From positions 25,709,825-25,773,824 of the forward strand of contig NC_035171.2 in the NCBI RefSeq assembly GCF_001659605.2: 64,000 nucleotides of DNA. Reading direction: 5' to 3'. The position numbers were made by a program, and so were the translations under genes. The notes below the pieces were generated by a model, which was not told where the DNA came from, did not search any database, and worked only from the letters and a program-made list of their open reading frames with translations. Shown piece by piece: positions 16,801 to 27,424 of the stretch; position 1 is the stretch's first letter; each line of letters starts with the position of its first letter. Source of the DNA: Manihot esculenta. Taxonomy: Eukaryota > Streptophyta > Magnoliopsida > Malpighiales > Euphorbiaceae.

Positions 16801-17070
16801 AGTGCTCCTAAGGCTAGATATGTGATACAAAGTGGTGCTTGATCACCAACGGGGACTACCAGTTCGCGCAAGGTTCTTTCTTGCACCACGGGTGCTCTTT
16901 CTTGGATGATTTCAGCTTCTAATTAGTAATGACAGCAACTGGTTCAAGAGTGTTTGCTGCTGTGTTTTCTGCCTTTGTAGGTGTTGCTGCAACTGCTTCT
17001 ACAACAACTGGTTTAACTGCTGTTCCAAGAGCTAGTTCTGAAGCTTTTTTCTGCATCAATCTCCTGTTCT
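13841..17070 (-). pseudogene. Athila-like Ty3-gypsy gag relic, split by a solo LTR
   Basis: The N-terminal gag part is at 16567-17070: VQERTLRELVVP, HKHLKEFHIIWSSMRP, then FSLDEATKDWLF. It stops at the solo LTR and resumes at 14347 with FLDKYFPTSKTIAIRREING and EPEELYEYWETFK. The end is KTPQAIRELISIMVAASKQY and a region before the nucleic-acid-binding part. The order and motifs are those of Retrotrans_gag (PF03732) in Athila-type elements. Stops and frameshifts occur in both halves (for example after SSMRP and near 14120), so no product is expected. No protease, RT or integrase is found downstream on the minus strand. The AT-rich 17071-19100 segment may be the element's leader or LTR, which I cannot prove. 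Confidence 0.75.
14353..16561 (+). mobile_element. Solo LTR of a Tekay-type chromovirus
   Basis: 2209 bases from TGTAATACCCGGC to GGGTCGTTACA, flanked by the 5-bp target duplication GCTTT (14348-14352 and 16562-16566). There is no primer binding site, coding region or second LTR, so the internal part was removed by recombination between LTRs. It keeps the family's landmarks: TATA box near 14657, a stem-loop after it, a splice donor AAGAGGTAAG (GT at 14898-14899), many TTCGGCNGCCGAA motifs, and a 45-base minisatellite in two copies at 15845-15934. Sequence differs clearly from the LTRs of element 1, so it is another subfamily or older. Confidence 0.92.
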
Positions 17071-19110
<2,040 letters not shown>

Positions 19111-19886
19111 TTGGGATATTTTGTTAGGGAGTTAAAAAGGCAATTTTATCCGGAAAATACCGAGAGTGAGGCACGGGCCAAACTAAGGCGTCTTCAACAT
19201 AGAGAAGGGCATATCAGGGAGTATGTGAAGGAATTCTCTGAGTTGTTGTTGGAGATTTCGGATATGGGGGAGAAAGATGCACTCTTCTGCTTCTTGATGG
19301 CCTGACTGGGTGGGCCAAGTTGGAGTTGCAAAGGCGAGGGGTGCAAGATCTCGCCTCTGCAATGGGAACTGCCGAGTCCTTGATCGAATTTGAAAGGAAG
19401 AGTTTGAAGGGCAAGAAACCTGATCGCGATAGCAATAGTGAAGGGGACAGCCCAAGGCATCACAAGGACTCTAGGCATGATGAGACTGCCAAAGGTAATG
19501 AGGCCAAGAGGGACAAGCCGTGGGCCTCATAAAGCTTTCAACTGCCCTAAGCGTAATGCATTGGCTGCCTTGATCAAGGAGATGGAGGATGAGGAGAAGG
19601 AGCAAAGGGGAGTTGCTTCAATAGGTTTCCTCCCTACCATCGAGTCCAAGAAGAAGAAGGACTTGCCCAAGGGATGAATTTATGTGGAAGCCGAGGTGTT
19701 GGGCAAGAAAGTAAAGGCCATGGTAGATACTGGAGCCGAGAAGGTGTACATGGACAAGGGTCTTGTTGAGGAGTTAGGACTTTCATATAGCAAGCATAAG
19801 GGTTATGTGAAAAGCTTTGATCAACACAAGGTGTCAATTGTTAGAGTTGCGAGAGGTATTGATCTGTGCATTGGGAATTTCTGAGG
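19111..19886 (+). pseudogene. Ty3-gypsy gag and start of protease, truncated and frameshifted
   Basis: The gag core reads REL-KRQFYPENTESEARAK, then HIREYVKEFSELLLEISDMG. Near 19300 a single-base loss shifts the frame; the protein continues in another frame as GWAKLELQRRGVQDL up to about 19530. The zinc knuckle is partly deleted (only PHKAFNCPKRNALAALIKE remains, about 19530-19580). A retropepsin starts at about 19684: VLGKKVKAMVDTGAEKVYMD, with the active-site DTGA. It is cut at 19886 by element 1 and continues from 29630. The start of gag is missing, and no 5' LTR is seen. See the entries at 29630 and 29908 for the rest. Confidence 0.8.
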
Positions 19887-20250
19887 TAAGATGTAATACC
19901 CGGCTAGACTCCGGTATCGGAATTCCTACCGTCCGGTGGAATCTCGGATGTCGGAGACCTCTAGAAGGGTAGAACCATGTTTTCATAAAATGTTTTCATG
20001 TTTTTAATGGTTTTAAAGTATGAAACTAAATGAGTTTTTGCATGAAAATAGCATTGGAGGAAAACCCAGGTTCGGCCGCCGAAAGTCAAGTTCGGCCGCC
20101 GAACATGCATGTGTTTTGGAGGCACGTTAGGCCCCCGAAAGCATGAGTGAGGGCAGTCCAGGTTCGGCCGCCGAAAGTCAAGTTCGGCCGCCGAACATTG
20201 CATGGATGCGGAGGCACATTTGGCCCCCGAATGTGGCCTGGCCAGCCACC

Positions 20251-20257
20251 TATAAAT
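20251..20257 (+). promoter_or_regulatory. TATA box of the element 1 LTR promoter
   Basis: TATAAAT lies in the context GCCACC-TATAAAT-GGGGC. The same position carries TATATAA or TATAAAA in every other LTR of the superfamily here (14657, 45131, 57069, and 62999-63005 on the minus strand), so it is a conserved core promoter. Confidence 0.8.
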
Positions 20258-20267
20258 GGGGCACTTA

Positions 20268-20300
20268 GCCGAAATGGGCGAGCTTTCTCCCATTTTCGGC
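20268..20300 (+). promoter_or_regulatory. Conserved stem-loop just downstream of the LTR TATA box
   Basis: GCCGAAATGGG pairs with CCCATTTTCGGC across a loop of about ten bases. It begins about 15 bases after the TATA box, so it should fall at or next to the 5' end of the RNA. Equivalent arms are present in the other LTRs (around 14674, 45149, 60039 and, on the minus strand, 62951-62990). Function is unknown; start-site, dimerisation or packaging roles are possible. Confidence 0.6.
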
Positions 20301-21332
20301 CACAGCTAGCTTCCGACCTCCCTCTTCCAAATCTAGTGTTTTTCCTCCAAATCTCTTCCATTTTTCTTGAGTTTTAAACTCACATTGCAAGTTTTGAGCT
20401 TTTAAACCAAGTTTTGGAGCTTTGGGAACTCAGGAGCTCATTTTCGTGGATCTCCAAGTTTGGGTCGTCTTCCTCTCGATCTTCAAGAGGTAAGGGCCAA
20501 TCTTAAGCTCCTTATATGTTTTAAAGAAGTTTTAAGAAGTTTTATGGGGTAGAAATGCATGTTTAAGTTAGTTGAGCTATGTTAGGTTTTATGTGATTTT
20601 TGAGCAATGTGGCATGTTTGAGTATGTTTGAAGTGTTGTAGTTGGGGTATTTGATGTTTTGAGGCCCCTAGGAGCTTGTATGCATGTTTTGGTTGAGTGG
20701 TATGCATGATTTGTGAGTTTGGAGGCGAAAATGCACAAAGGAGCCAAGTTTCTGCCCTTTGGCAGAAACCAGGTTCGGCAGCCGAAGGCACTTTCGGCCG
20801 CCGAACATGGCTGGGGAGGCAGGCCTTTCGGCTGCCGAAGTTGCCCCCGAAAAGAGACTTTCATCTCTGTCTGGCACTTTCGGCCGCCGAAGGTGCCGCC
20901 GAACCTACCTGAGTTTCGTCTCTGTCCAGGACTTTCGGCCGCCGAAGGTGCCGCCGAAAGTGCCCTGTTCAGCCACTTCATGCATATCTCTATGTGATAT
21001 TTTCAGGATGTTTTAGGGGGTTTTTGGGGAATATATTAGAGTTATGTTTATGTATGTTTGGTCCCTCATTGGAGTCCACCTGTGTAGGTTCGGACCCGAG
21101 GAACCAAGGACCCCAGCAGTGAGCCAGCTGCTACAGAGTTTGTCAGAGTCAGCCAGAGGTGAGTGGAACTAAACTTAACCTTTTAAATTGAGAAATGAAA
21201 TGCTTTTATCATGCTTCATGCATCATGATCATATTATAGGTTGTTTGCATTAGAATTCACGACTATGCCACATTGTATTGTTGTGATAGATGATAGTGGA
21301 TGGACATTAGGATGATTCATTAGCCTTCTAAA

Positions 21333-21441
21333 TACGAAGTCCTGTGGTGCCCATAATAGGGCCGGGCAATACGAAGTCCTGTGGTGCCCATAATAGGGCC
21401 GGGCAATACGAAGTCCTGTGGTGCCCATAATAGGGCCGGGC
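21333..21441 (+). repeat. 37-base minisatellite in the LTR (three copies)
   Basis: Units begin TACGAAGTCCTGTGG at 21333, 21370 and 21407. Each contains TGCCC...GGGCA, a small inverted repeat. The 3' LTR of the same element has four copies (28847, 28884, 28930, 28967), with a 9-base insertion between the second and third. Confidence 0.95.
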
Positions 21442-22067
21442 ATGGAGTTGAGGGATTTTTGAATCAGTCCATCCGTGGTGTGATTTGTTTGTGCAGTGAC
21501 GCATTTCATGATAGCATGTTTTAAATATTCTTTTTATAGTTCTACTCACTGGGCATCTAGCTCACCCCTCTCCCCTAACCCCCAGGTTTGCAGGTACGGG
21601 ATAGATAGAGAAGGCAAGAAGAAAAAGTCATATGTATGTAATAGTGAGTGTGTGGACATGACAATTGTATTATGATGAAATGTAAAAATATTCAGGATGT
21701 TATGTAATGAGGTCATTGAGGATAGAGTTGTGCTTGACCATATTATACTGTTAATCCCTTTTGTACATACATGATCTTATGTTATGATGTTTATGTAAAC
21801 TAACTCAACACAGGTTGTTTTGCCTTTAAGGCTTGATGAGATCCCACAGAGGGACTATGTTATGTATATGTTCAGAATATGCACAGGTTGAGTTAGTTGA
21901 TGACAGTATGTATGAAGAAAAGTTTAAATTTTTATGCATGTTGTTGATCATGTATGGGATTATACAGGTTTACAGGTTTTATGTCAGGCTTGCTACGGGT
22001 CCCAGCGGCCTTAAGTCGACCCGGATCCTAGCGCCGGTAGCGGTCCGATTTTCGGGTCGTTACAGAA

Positions 22068-22079
22068 TGGTATCAGAGC
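22068..22079 (+). promoter_or_regulatory. Primer binding site of element 1 (tRNA-iMet)
   Basis: TGGTATCAGAGC lies three bases after the 5' LTR. It is complementary to the 3' end of plant initiator methionine tRNA, the usual primer for Tekay and many copia elements. Confidence 0.92.
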
Positions 22080-22335
22080 CCTAGGTTCATATGGTCGGAC
22101 CTAGAGTGTCGGGCTCATAGATGTTATAGAAGGTCAAGCACAATAGGAAAGTCATGTCCACTAGGATAGGATGTTGAGTCCTGTCTTGCATGATGATGTG
22201 AAATGCCATGACTTTACGCATGTGCATTAATGATATGCTATGCTATGTGATGTATGTGATGAGGGTTCATGTGTGCCCACATGAACCATATGATGCTAAT
22301 GTTTGCTTGTTATGAGCTGTTTTTCAGAGAATAGG

Positions 22336-25300
22336 ATGAGAGGAACTCGTCGATCTGCTCGATTGACTGGAGTGCCACCTGAGGATGAGGGCACGAGCGC
22401 CCGTCCTCTTACATTGCCTAGGGCAATGTCTTGTAGAGCCAACAGAGATAGAGTGTCAAGGGACCCTAGAAGGTCTTTTGATGCCAGCAGAAGGGGGACT
22501 GATAGAGGAGGAAGTTCTTCAGATGTGAGGGAGATTATGGAAGAGGATCAGAGGAGGGATGGGAACCTGGATGTGAGCATGCAGGAAGAAGGGACAGGGG
22601 AGTCTCAGGGAGGCGTCCAGGCCTCGGGGTTTGGTTTTCCACCCCATTATCCACCCTTCCCACAGGGTTCAGGGTATCCGATGGGAGGCACATCGGATTA
22701 CTCCAGCTTTAACCCCTACCCTACCTACATGCCTTATCCACCTTTCTACCCACCATACACACAGTACCCAGCTTATCCACCCTCACCCTTCTATCCAAAT
22801 CCGGCAAACCCCACCTCGGGGAATGCTGCACCTCCACCTCCACCACCTACAGAACCAGCAGCCCCAGTTACTCAACCTCCTAGACCTAGCTCAGTCGATG
22901 GGAGCAAGGTAAAGATGACAGATTACCTCAAGCTAGATGCTCCCAAATACAAGTCAGGGGATGACCCCTTCGAGTATCTGAGAGTAGTGAAGACAATAAC
23001 TGATGAGCTAGGGGCAAGCGACAGCAGGGCCATTCAGATGGCAGGGTTCACTTTAAAGTGCAAGAAGGCACGGGAATGGTTCAAGTGTTATGTGGACCCG
23101 AGACTAGACGGTATGACATGGGAAGAATTTGCGAATGAGTTCGCTGGATGGGCTTTTCCAGACAGTTCTAGAGAACTGAAAATGATTGAGTTTGAGCAAC
23201 TGAGGCAGTCAGAGCACATGAGTGTAGAGGAGTTCACGGATAAATTCTTGGAGCTATTGCCTTTTTCAGGGCAAGCTCTAGATTCAGATACGAAGAAAGC
23301 CAAGAAATATGTTATGAAGCTACATTCCAGGTACTCCTCGTTGGTTCAGTCAGCTGAGAGAGAAAGTTTCCACACTGTGGTGGATATGGCTCGAAGAATG
23401 GAGGCAAGTGCTATAGTTGAGGGGTCAGTGAAGCAGTCAGTGACCCAGTCTTCAGGGGTTAAGACCCCAAGCAGAGGAGGACCGGGTTTCTCTTCTCAGA
23501 GCTCAGGTAAGAAGAGGTGGGATAGCACCACCAAGAAGCCGAAGAAGAATAAGTTTTGGAACAAGTTGAAATCCGGTCTGGGATTTGGCGGTGGCTCGAG
23601 CTCAGGCTCAGATGGTACAGAATGCCAGAGATGTGGAAGACCACACAGGGGAGTGTGTCGAGCTGGGACTAATGCCTGTTTCAGATGTGGACAGGAGGGA
23701 CACATAGCTCGGGATTGTCCTAGAGCGCCTTTTATGGGCCAGCCCCAGCAGACAGCTTCTGGTAGTGTGGCACAGCCAGCAGTTCCAGCCACAACTCAGG
23801 GCAGTGGCAGAGGTAGAGGGAGAGGGGCAGCCTCTTCTTCTGGTTCCCGAGGTGAAGGTCCATCAGCTCCAGCCAGGATCTTCACCATGACACAGCAGGA
23901 GGCTAACACATCCAACACCGTGGTGTCAGGTAATCTCGTCATTGGGTGTTCTGATGTGTATGCATTAATGGACCCGGGTGCATCTCATTCATTTATTGCT
24001 CCGAGAGCCGTTGAGAGGTTAGGTCTGATAGTCTCTGGGTTAGAGTGTCCCCTATGGGTCAGTGGACCCAAGTGTGACCCGTCAGTGGCAGTGTCAGTCT
24101 GCCAGTACAGTCCAGTTTTTATTGAGGGAAGATGCCTCTCCGCCGACCTTGTGGTTCTAGATTTGACAGACTTTGACGTCATTCTAGGGATGGATTGGCT
24201 ATCTACCCATGGTGCTACCTTGGACTGCAGGGACAAGGTAGTCAGGTTCAGAGATCAGGACGGGTCAGAGGTCGTCTTCAGAGGAGACAAGAGGGGCACA
24301 CCTAGAGGTCTGATATCAGCTCTTCAGGCTCGTAGGTTGCTTAGGAAGGGATGTCAGGGGTACTTAGCTCATGTGAGAGAGCTAGACAGTCAGGTCAGGG
24401 AGCCGGCCTCGGTGCCAGTTGTCAGAGAGTTTCAGGATGTCTTTCCTGATGAGCTTCCAGGTTTACCACCTGCTAGGGAGATAGAGTTCGAGATAGAGTT
24501 GGTGCCTGGCACTAGACCGATCTCTATCCCACCCTACAGGATGGCTCCAGCCGAGTTAAAGGAGTTGAAAGAGCAATTGCAAGAGCTGGTAAAAAAGGGT
24601 TTCATCCGACAGAGTACCTCACCTTGGGGTGCTCCGGTCTTGTTTGTGAGGAAGAAGGATGGATCCCTTAGACTTTGTATCGACTACAGGCAGTTGAACA
24701 AAGTCACTACCAAGAATAGGTACCCATTGCCTAGGATCGATGATCTATTCGACCAGCTAGCCGGAGCGGGTTGTTTCTCCAAAATAGATCTAAGATCGGG
24801 GTACCATCAGCTAAGGATAAGGGATGAGGATGTGCCAAAGACGGCTTTCAGGACCATATATGGGCATTTTGAGTTCCTTGTGATGCCGTTCGGGTTAACT
24901 AACGCCCCTGCAGCATTCATGGATCTCATGAACAGAGTGTTTAGCCAGTACCTGGATCACTTTGTTATTGTCTTCATAGATGATATCTTAGTGTATTCCA
25001 GGAATGCAGAGGAGCATGCCCATCATCTGCGGTTGGACTTGCAGACTTTGAGGGAACATGGCTTGTATGCCAAGTTCTCTAAATGTGAGTTCTGGCTGAG
25101 GAGCATTTCGTTCTTGGGGCATGTAGTGTCAGAGAATGGTATTGAGGTAGATCCCAAGAAGACAGAAACTGTGGCTAACTGGCCTAGACCCACTTCAGTG
25201 ACGGAGATCAAGAGTTTCTTGGGTTTGGCAGGTTACTACAGGAGGTTCGTTCAGGACTTCTCAAAGATAGCAGCTCCTCTGACCAGACTAACCAGGAAGA

Positions 25301-25836
25301 ATCAGAAGTTTCTGTGGACCGACCAGTGCGAGGAGAGTTTCAAAGAGCTTAAGAAGAGGTTGACTTCAGCACCAGTGTTAGCTCTACCATCTAGTGATGA
25401 GGACTTTACAGTCTTTTGTGATGCGTCCCGTGTGGGACTGGGTTGTGTACTGATGCAGAATGAGAGGGTGATCGCTTATGCTTCTAGGCAGCTGAAGAAG
25501 CATGAGTTGAATTACCCCACACATGACCTTGAGATGGCAGCAGTAATCTTTGCACTCAAGATGTGGAGGCATTACCTCTATGGGGTGAAATGTGAGATCT
25601 TTACAGATCATAAGAGCCTGCAGTACATCTTGAGTCAGAGGGATCTGAATCTGAGGCAGAGGAGGTGGGTGGAGCTGCTGAGTGACTATGATTGCAAGAT
25701 TCAGTATCATCCGGGTAAGGCGAATGTCGTGGCAGACGCCCTAAGCCGGAAGTCACTAGGCAGTCTATCCCACATCGCGGCAGAGAGGAGACCAGTGGTG
25801 AAGGAGTTCTACAAGCTTATTGAGGAAGGTCTATAG
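22336..25836 (+). CDS. gag-pol: Element 1 Gag-PR-RT-RNase H part of the polyprotein
   Basis: The start is the ATG followed by [18 protein letters not shown], also conserved in element 2; an in-frame ATG at 22303 lies before the predicted splice acceptor. Gag core residues about 220-320 ([33 protein letters not shown]) follow a Pro/Tyr-rich stretch. A CCHC knuckle ([14 protein letters not shown]) starts at residue 448, preceded by a second Cys cluster. Protease: DPGA at about residue 546. [18 protein letters not shown] and the catalytic FIDD at 880-883. RNase H: FCDAS with Asp at 1029 and TDHKSLQYI. The frame ends at a TAG (25834-25836, residue 1167) where element 2 has CAG; the integrase follows in the same frame. 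Gag, protease, RT and RNase H could be made from this copy, but integrase only by readthrough. Confidence 0.95.
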   Translation: MRGTRRSARLTGVPPEDEGTSARPLTLPRAMSCRANRDRVSRDPRRSFDASRRGTDRGGSSSDVREIMEEDQRRDGNLDVSMQEEGTGESQGGVQASGFGFPPHYPPFPQGSGYPMGGTSDYSSFNPYPTYMPYPPFYPPYTQYPAYPPSPFYPNPANPTSGNAAPPPPPPTEPAAPVTQPPRPSSVDGSKVKMTDYLKLDAPKYKSGDDPFEYLRVVKTITDELGASDSRAIQMAGFTLKCKKAREWFKCYVDPRLDGMTWEEFANEFAGWAFPDSSRELKMIEFEQLRQSEHMSVEEFTDKFLELLPFSGQALDSDTKKAKKYVMKLHSRYSSLVQSAERESFHTVVDMARRMEASAIVEGSVKQSVTQSSGVKTPSRGGPGFSSQSSGKKRWDSTTKKPKKNKFWNKLKSGLGFGGGSSSGSDGTECQRCGRPHRGVCRAGTNACFRCGQEGHIARDCPRAPFMGQPQQTASGSVAQPAVPATTQGSGRGRGRGAASSSGSRGEGPSAPARIFTMTQQEANTSNTVVSGNLVIGCSDVYALMDPGASHSFIAPRAVERLGLIVSGLECPLWVSGPKCDPSVAVSVCQYSPVFIEGRCLSADLVVLDLTDFDVILGMDWLSTHGATLDCRDKVVRFRDQDGSEVVFRGDKRGTPRGLISALQARRLLRKGCQGYLAHVRELDSQVREPASVPVVREFQDVFPDELPGLPPAREIEFEIELVPGTRPISIPPYRMAPAELKELKEQLQELVKKGFIRQSTSPWGAPVLFVRKKDGSLRLCIDYRQLNKVTTKNRYPLPRIDDLFDQLAGAGCFSKIDLRSGYHQLRIRDEDVPKTAFRTIYGHFEFLVMPFGLTNAPAAFMDLMNRVFSQYLDHFVIVFIDDILVYSRNAEEHAHHLRLDLQTLREHGLYAKFSKCEFWLRSISFLGHVVSENGIEVDPKKTETVANWPRPTSVTEIKSFLGLAGYYRRFVQDFSKIAAPLTRLTRKNQKFLWTDQCEESFKELKKRLTSAPVLALPSSDEDFTVFCDASRVGLGCVLMQNERVIAYASRQLKKHELNYPTHDLEMAAVIFALKMWRHYLYGVKCEIFTDHKSLQYILSQRDLNLRQRRWVELLSDYDCKIQYHPGKANVVADALSRKSLGSLSHIAAERRPVVKEFYKLIEEGL

Positions 25837-27315
25837 TTGGAGTTGTCTGGTACAGGTGCCTTAGTGGCCCAGATGAGAGTAGCACCCGTGTTTCTGGAGC
25901 AGGTGGCTCAGAAACAGCATGAGGACCCGGGGTTAGTAAAGGTTGCCAGGACTGTTCAGTCAGGCAATGATAGCGAGTACAGATTCGACAGTAAGGGGAT
26001 CCTCCGCTATGGGAGCAGACTATGTGTACCAGATGACATTGGGCTAAAAGGAGACATTATGAGAGAGGCTCATAATGCAAGATACAGCATTCACCCCGGA
26101 GCCACCAAGATGTATCAAGATTTGAAGAAAGTTTATTGGTGGCCAGCGATGAAGAAAGAAGTGGCACAGTTTGTGTCCGCCTGCGAAGTATGTCAGAGGG
26201 TGAAGCTGGAACATCAGAAACCGGCTGGAATGCTTAACCCGCTACCTATCCCAGAATGGAAATGGGAGAATATAGCTATGGACTTCGTAGTGGGGTTACC
26301 GGCGGCGTCCAACAGAGTGGACTCCATATGGGTGATTGTGGACAGACTCACCAAATCTGCTCACTTCATTCCTGTCAGGAGTGGCTACTCTGTGGACAAG
26401 TTGGCGCAGGTATATGTGGATGAGATCATCAGGCTGCATGGGGTTCCTGTTTCGATAGTGTCAGATAGAGGGCCCCAGTTCACCTCCAGGTTTTGGCGGA
26501 GTCTGCAGAATGCCATGGGTACTAGGTTGGATTTCAGTACTGCCTTCCACCCCCAGACTGATGGACAGTCAGAAAGGACCATCCAGACTATCGAGGATAT
26601 GCTCAGAATGTGTGTGCTAGACTTTGGCGGTTCTTGGAGGCAACATCTACCTTTGGTGGAGTTTGCCTACAACAACAGCCATCATGCTAGCATCGGGATG
26701 GCTCCATATGAAGCTTTGTATGGAAGGAAGTGCAGATCACCTGTTTGCTGGGAGAAAGTTGGAGAAAAGGCCTTGGCAGGGCCTGAGTTAGTAGAGATCA
26801 CCAGCAGGGTGGTACCCATAATCAGAGAAAGAATCAAGACTGCTGTAAGCAGACAGAAGAGCTATGCAGACGTCCGCAGAAGACAGTTAGAGTTTCAGGA
26901 GGGGGATCTGGTATTGCTCAAGGTGTCTCCAATGAAGGGAGTGGTTCGCTTCGGGAAGAAAGGTAAACTAGCCCCACGATACATCGGACCCTTTGAAATC
27001 TTGCAAAAGATTGGAAATGTATCGTACAAGCTGGATTTACCTGCTTCGATGGAAAGAATCCATCCGGTTTTCCATGTTTCAATGTTGAGGAAGTTTGTGT
27101 CAGATCCGAGCAAGGTTCTTAATGAGCCTGATGTGGAGGTCCAAGAGGATCTCACCTATGTTGAACAGCCAGTGCGGATCATAGACACCCAGATCAGAAA
27201 GTTAAGAAACAAGGAAATCCCGATGGTGAAAGTCCTGTGGAACCACCACAACTTGGAAGAATGCACTTGGGAGACACGGGAGTCTATGCTCCAGCAGTAC
27301 CCTCATCTCTTTTAA
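25837..27315 (+). CDS. pol (INT): Element 1 integrase and chromodomain, downstream of an in-frame TAG
   Basis: 492 codons in frame with the upstream polyprotein, separated only by the TAG. Histidine/cysteine zinc-binding part: [17 protein letters not shown] then CEVCQRVK. Catalytic triad in polyprotein numbering: Asp 1316 (MDFVVGLP), Asp 1377 (SDRGPQFTS) and Glu 1413 (DGQSERTIQ), with the expected 35-residue spacing between the last two. After a basic linker comes a GPY/F-like block (KLAPRYIGPFEI) and a C-terminal chromodomain (PVRIIDTQIRKLRNKEIP, then VLWNHHNLEECTWE). Chromodomains direct chromovirus integration to particular chromatin. The stop codon is TAA at 27313. Confidence 0.93.
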   Translation: MELSGTGALVAQMRVAPVFLEQVAQKQHEDPGLVKVARTVQSGNDSEYRFDSKGILRYGSRLCVPDDIGLKGDIMREAHNARYSIHPGATKMYQDLKKVYWWPAMKKEVAQFVSACEVCQRVKLEHQKPAGMLNPLPIPEWKWENIAMDFVVGLPAASNRVDSIWVIVDRLTKSAHFIPVRSGYSVDKLAQVYVDEIIRLHGVPVSIVSDRGPQFTSRFWRSLQNAMGTRLDFSTAFHPQTDGQSERTIQTIEDMLRMCVLDFGGSWRQHLPLVEFAYNNSHHASIGMAPYEALYGRKCRSPVCWEKVGEKALAGPELVEITSRVVPIIRERIKTAVSRQKSYADVRRRQLEFQEGDLVLLKVSPMKGVVRFGKKGKLAPRYIGPFEILQKIGNVSYKLDLPASMERIHPVFHVSMLRKFVSDPSKVLNEPDVEVQEDLTYVEQPVRIIDTQIRKLRNKEIPMVKVLWNHHNLEECTWETRESMLQQYPHLF

Positions 27316-27411
27316 GGTTAGATCCCTATGTGTTTATGTGCCTTGTATGTGTGTTATGTTCTTTGCCATGCTATGTGTGCTAGTGAGGAACATTCGGGGA
27401 CGAATGTTCTT

Positions 27412-27424
27412 AAGGGGGGGAGAA
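27412..27424 (+). promoter_or_regulatory. Polypurine tract of element 1
   Basis: AAGGGGGGGAGAA directly precedes the 3' LTR and would prime plus-strand synthesis. The same tract precedes the 3' LTRs of element 2 (59736-59748) and element 3 (63363-63376, minus strand). Just upstream all copies share CATTCGGGGACGAATG, a short inverted repeat. Confidence 0.9.

Larger units (their letters stand above)
19892..22064 (+). repeat. 5' LTR of element 1
   Basis: 2173 bases, TGTAAT...GTTACA. Promoter TATA box at 20251, start-site stem-loop 20268-20300, splice donor at 20490, clusters of TTCGGCNGCCGAA at about 20070-20215 and 20770-20960, and a 37-base minisatellite (three copies) at 21333-21441. It has a 19-base block near 20785 that the 3' LTR lacks, and one minisatellite copy fewer. 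Confidence 0.97.
20490..22327 (+). other. Predicted leader intron spanning LTR and primer binding site
   Basis: Donor CAAGAG|GTAAGG at 20490-20491; acceptor GTTTTTCAG at 22319-22327, eight bases before the gag ATG at 22336. Splicing would remove 1838 bases including the rest of the LTR and the primer binding site, and bring a short leader to the ATG. The donor is conserved in all LTRs of the group and the acceptor in element 2 (CTTTCAG, AG at 52529-52530). This is a sequence prediction with no transcript evidence. Confidence 0.5.

Noticed and set aside
21333..21441. CRISPR-like direct repeats
   Set aside because: Units are contiguous with no spacers, inside a plant LTR; this is a minisatellite.
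22068..22079. tRNA gene at TGGTATCAGAGC
   Set aside because: Only the complement of a tRNA 3' end is present; it is a primer binding site.
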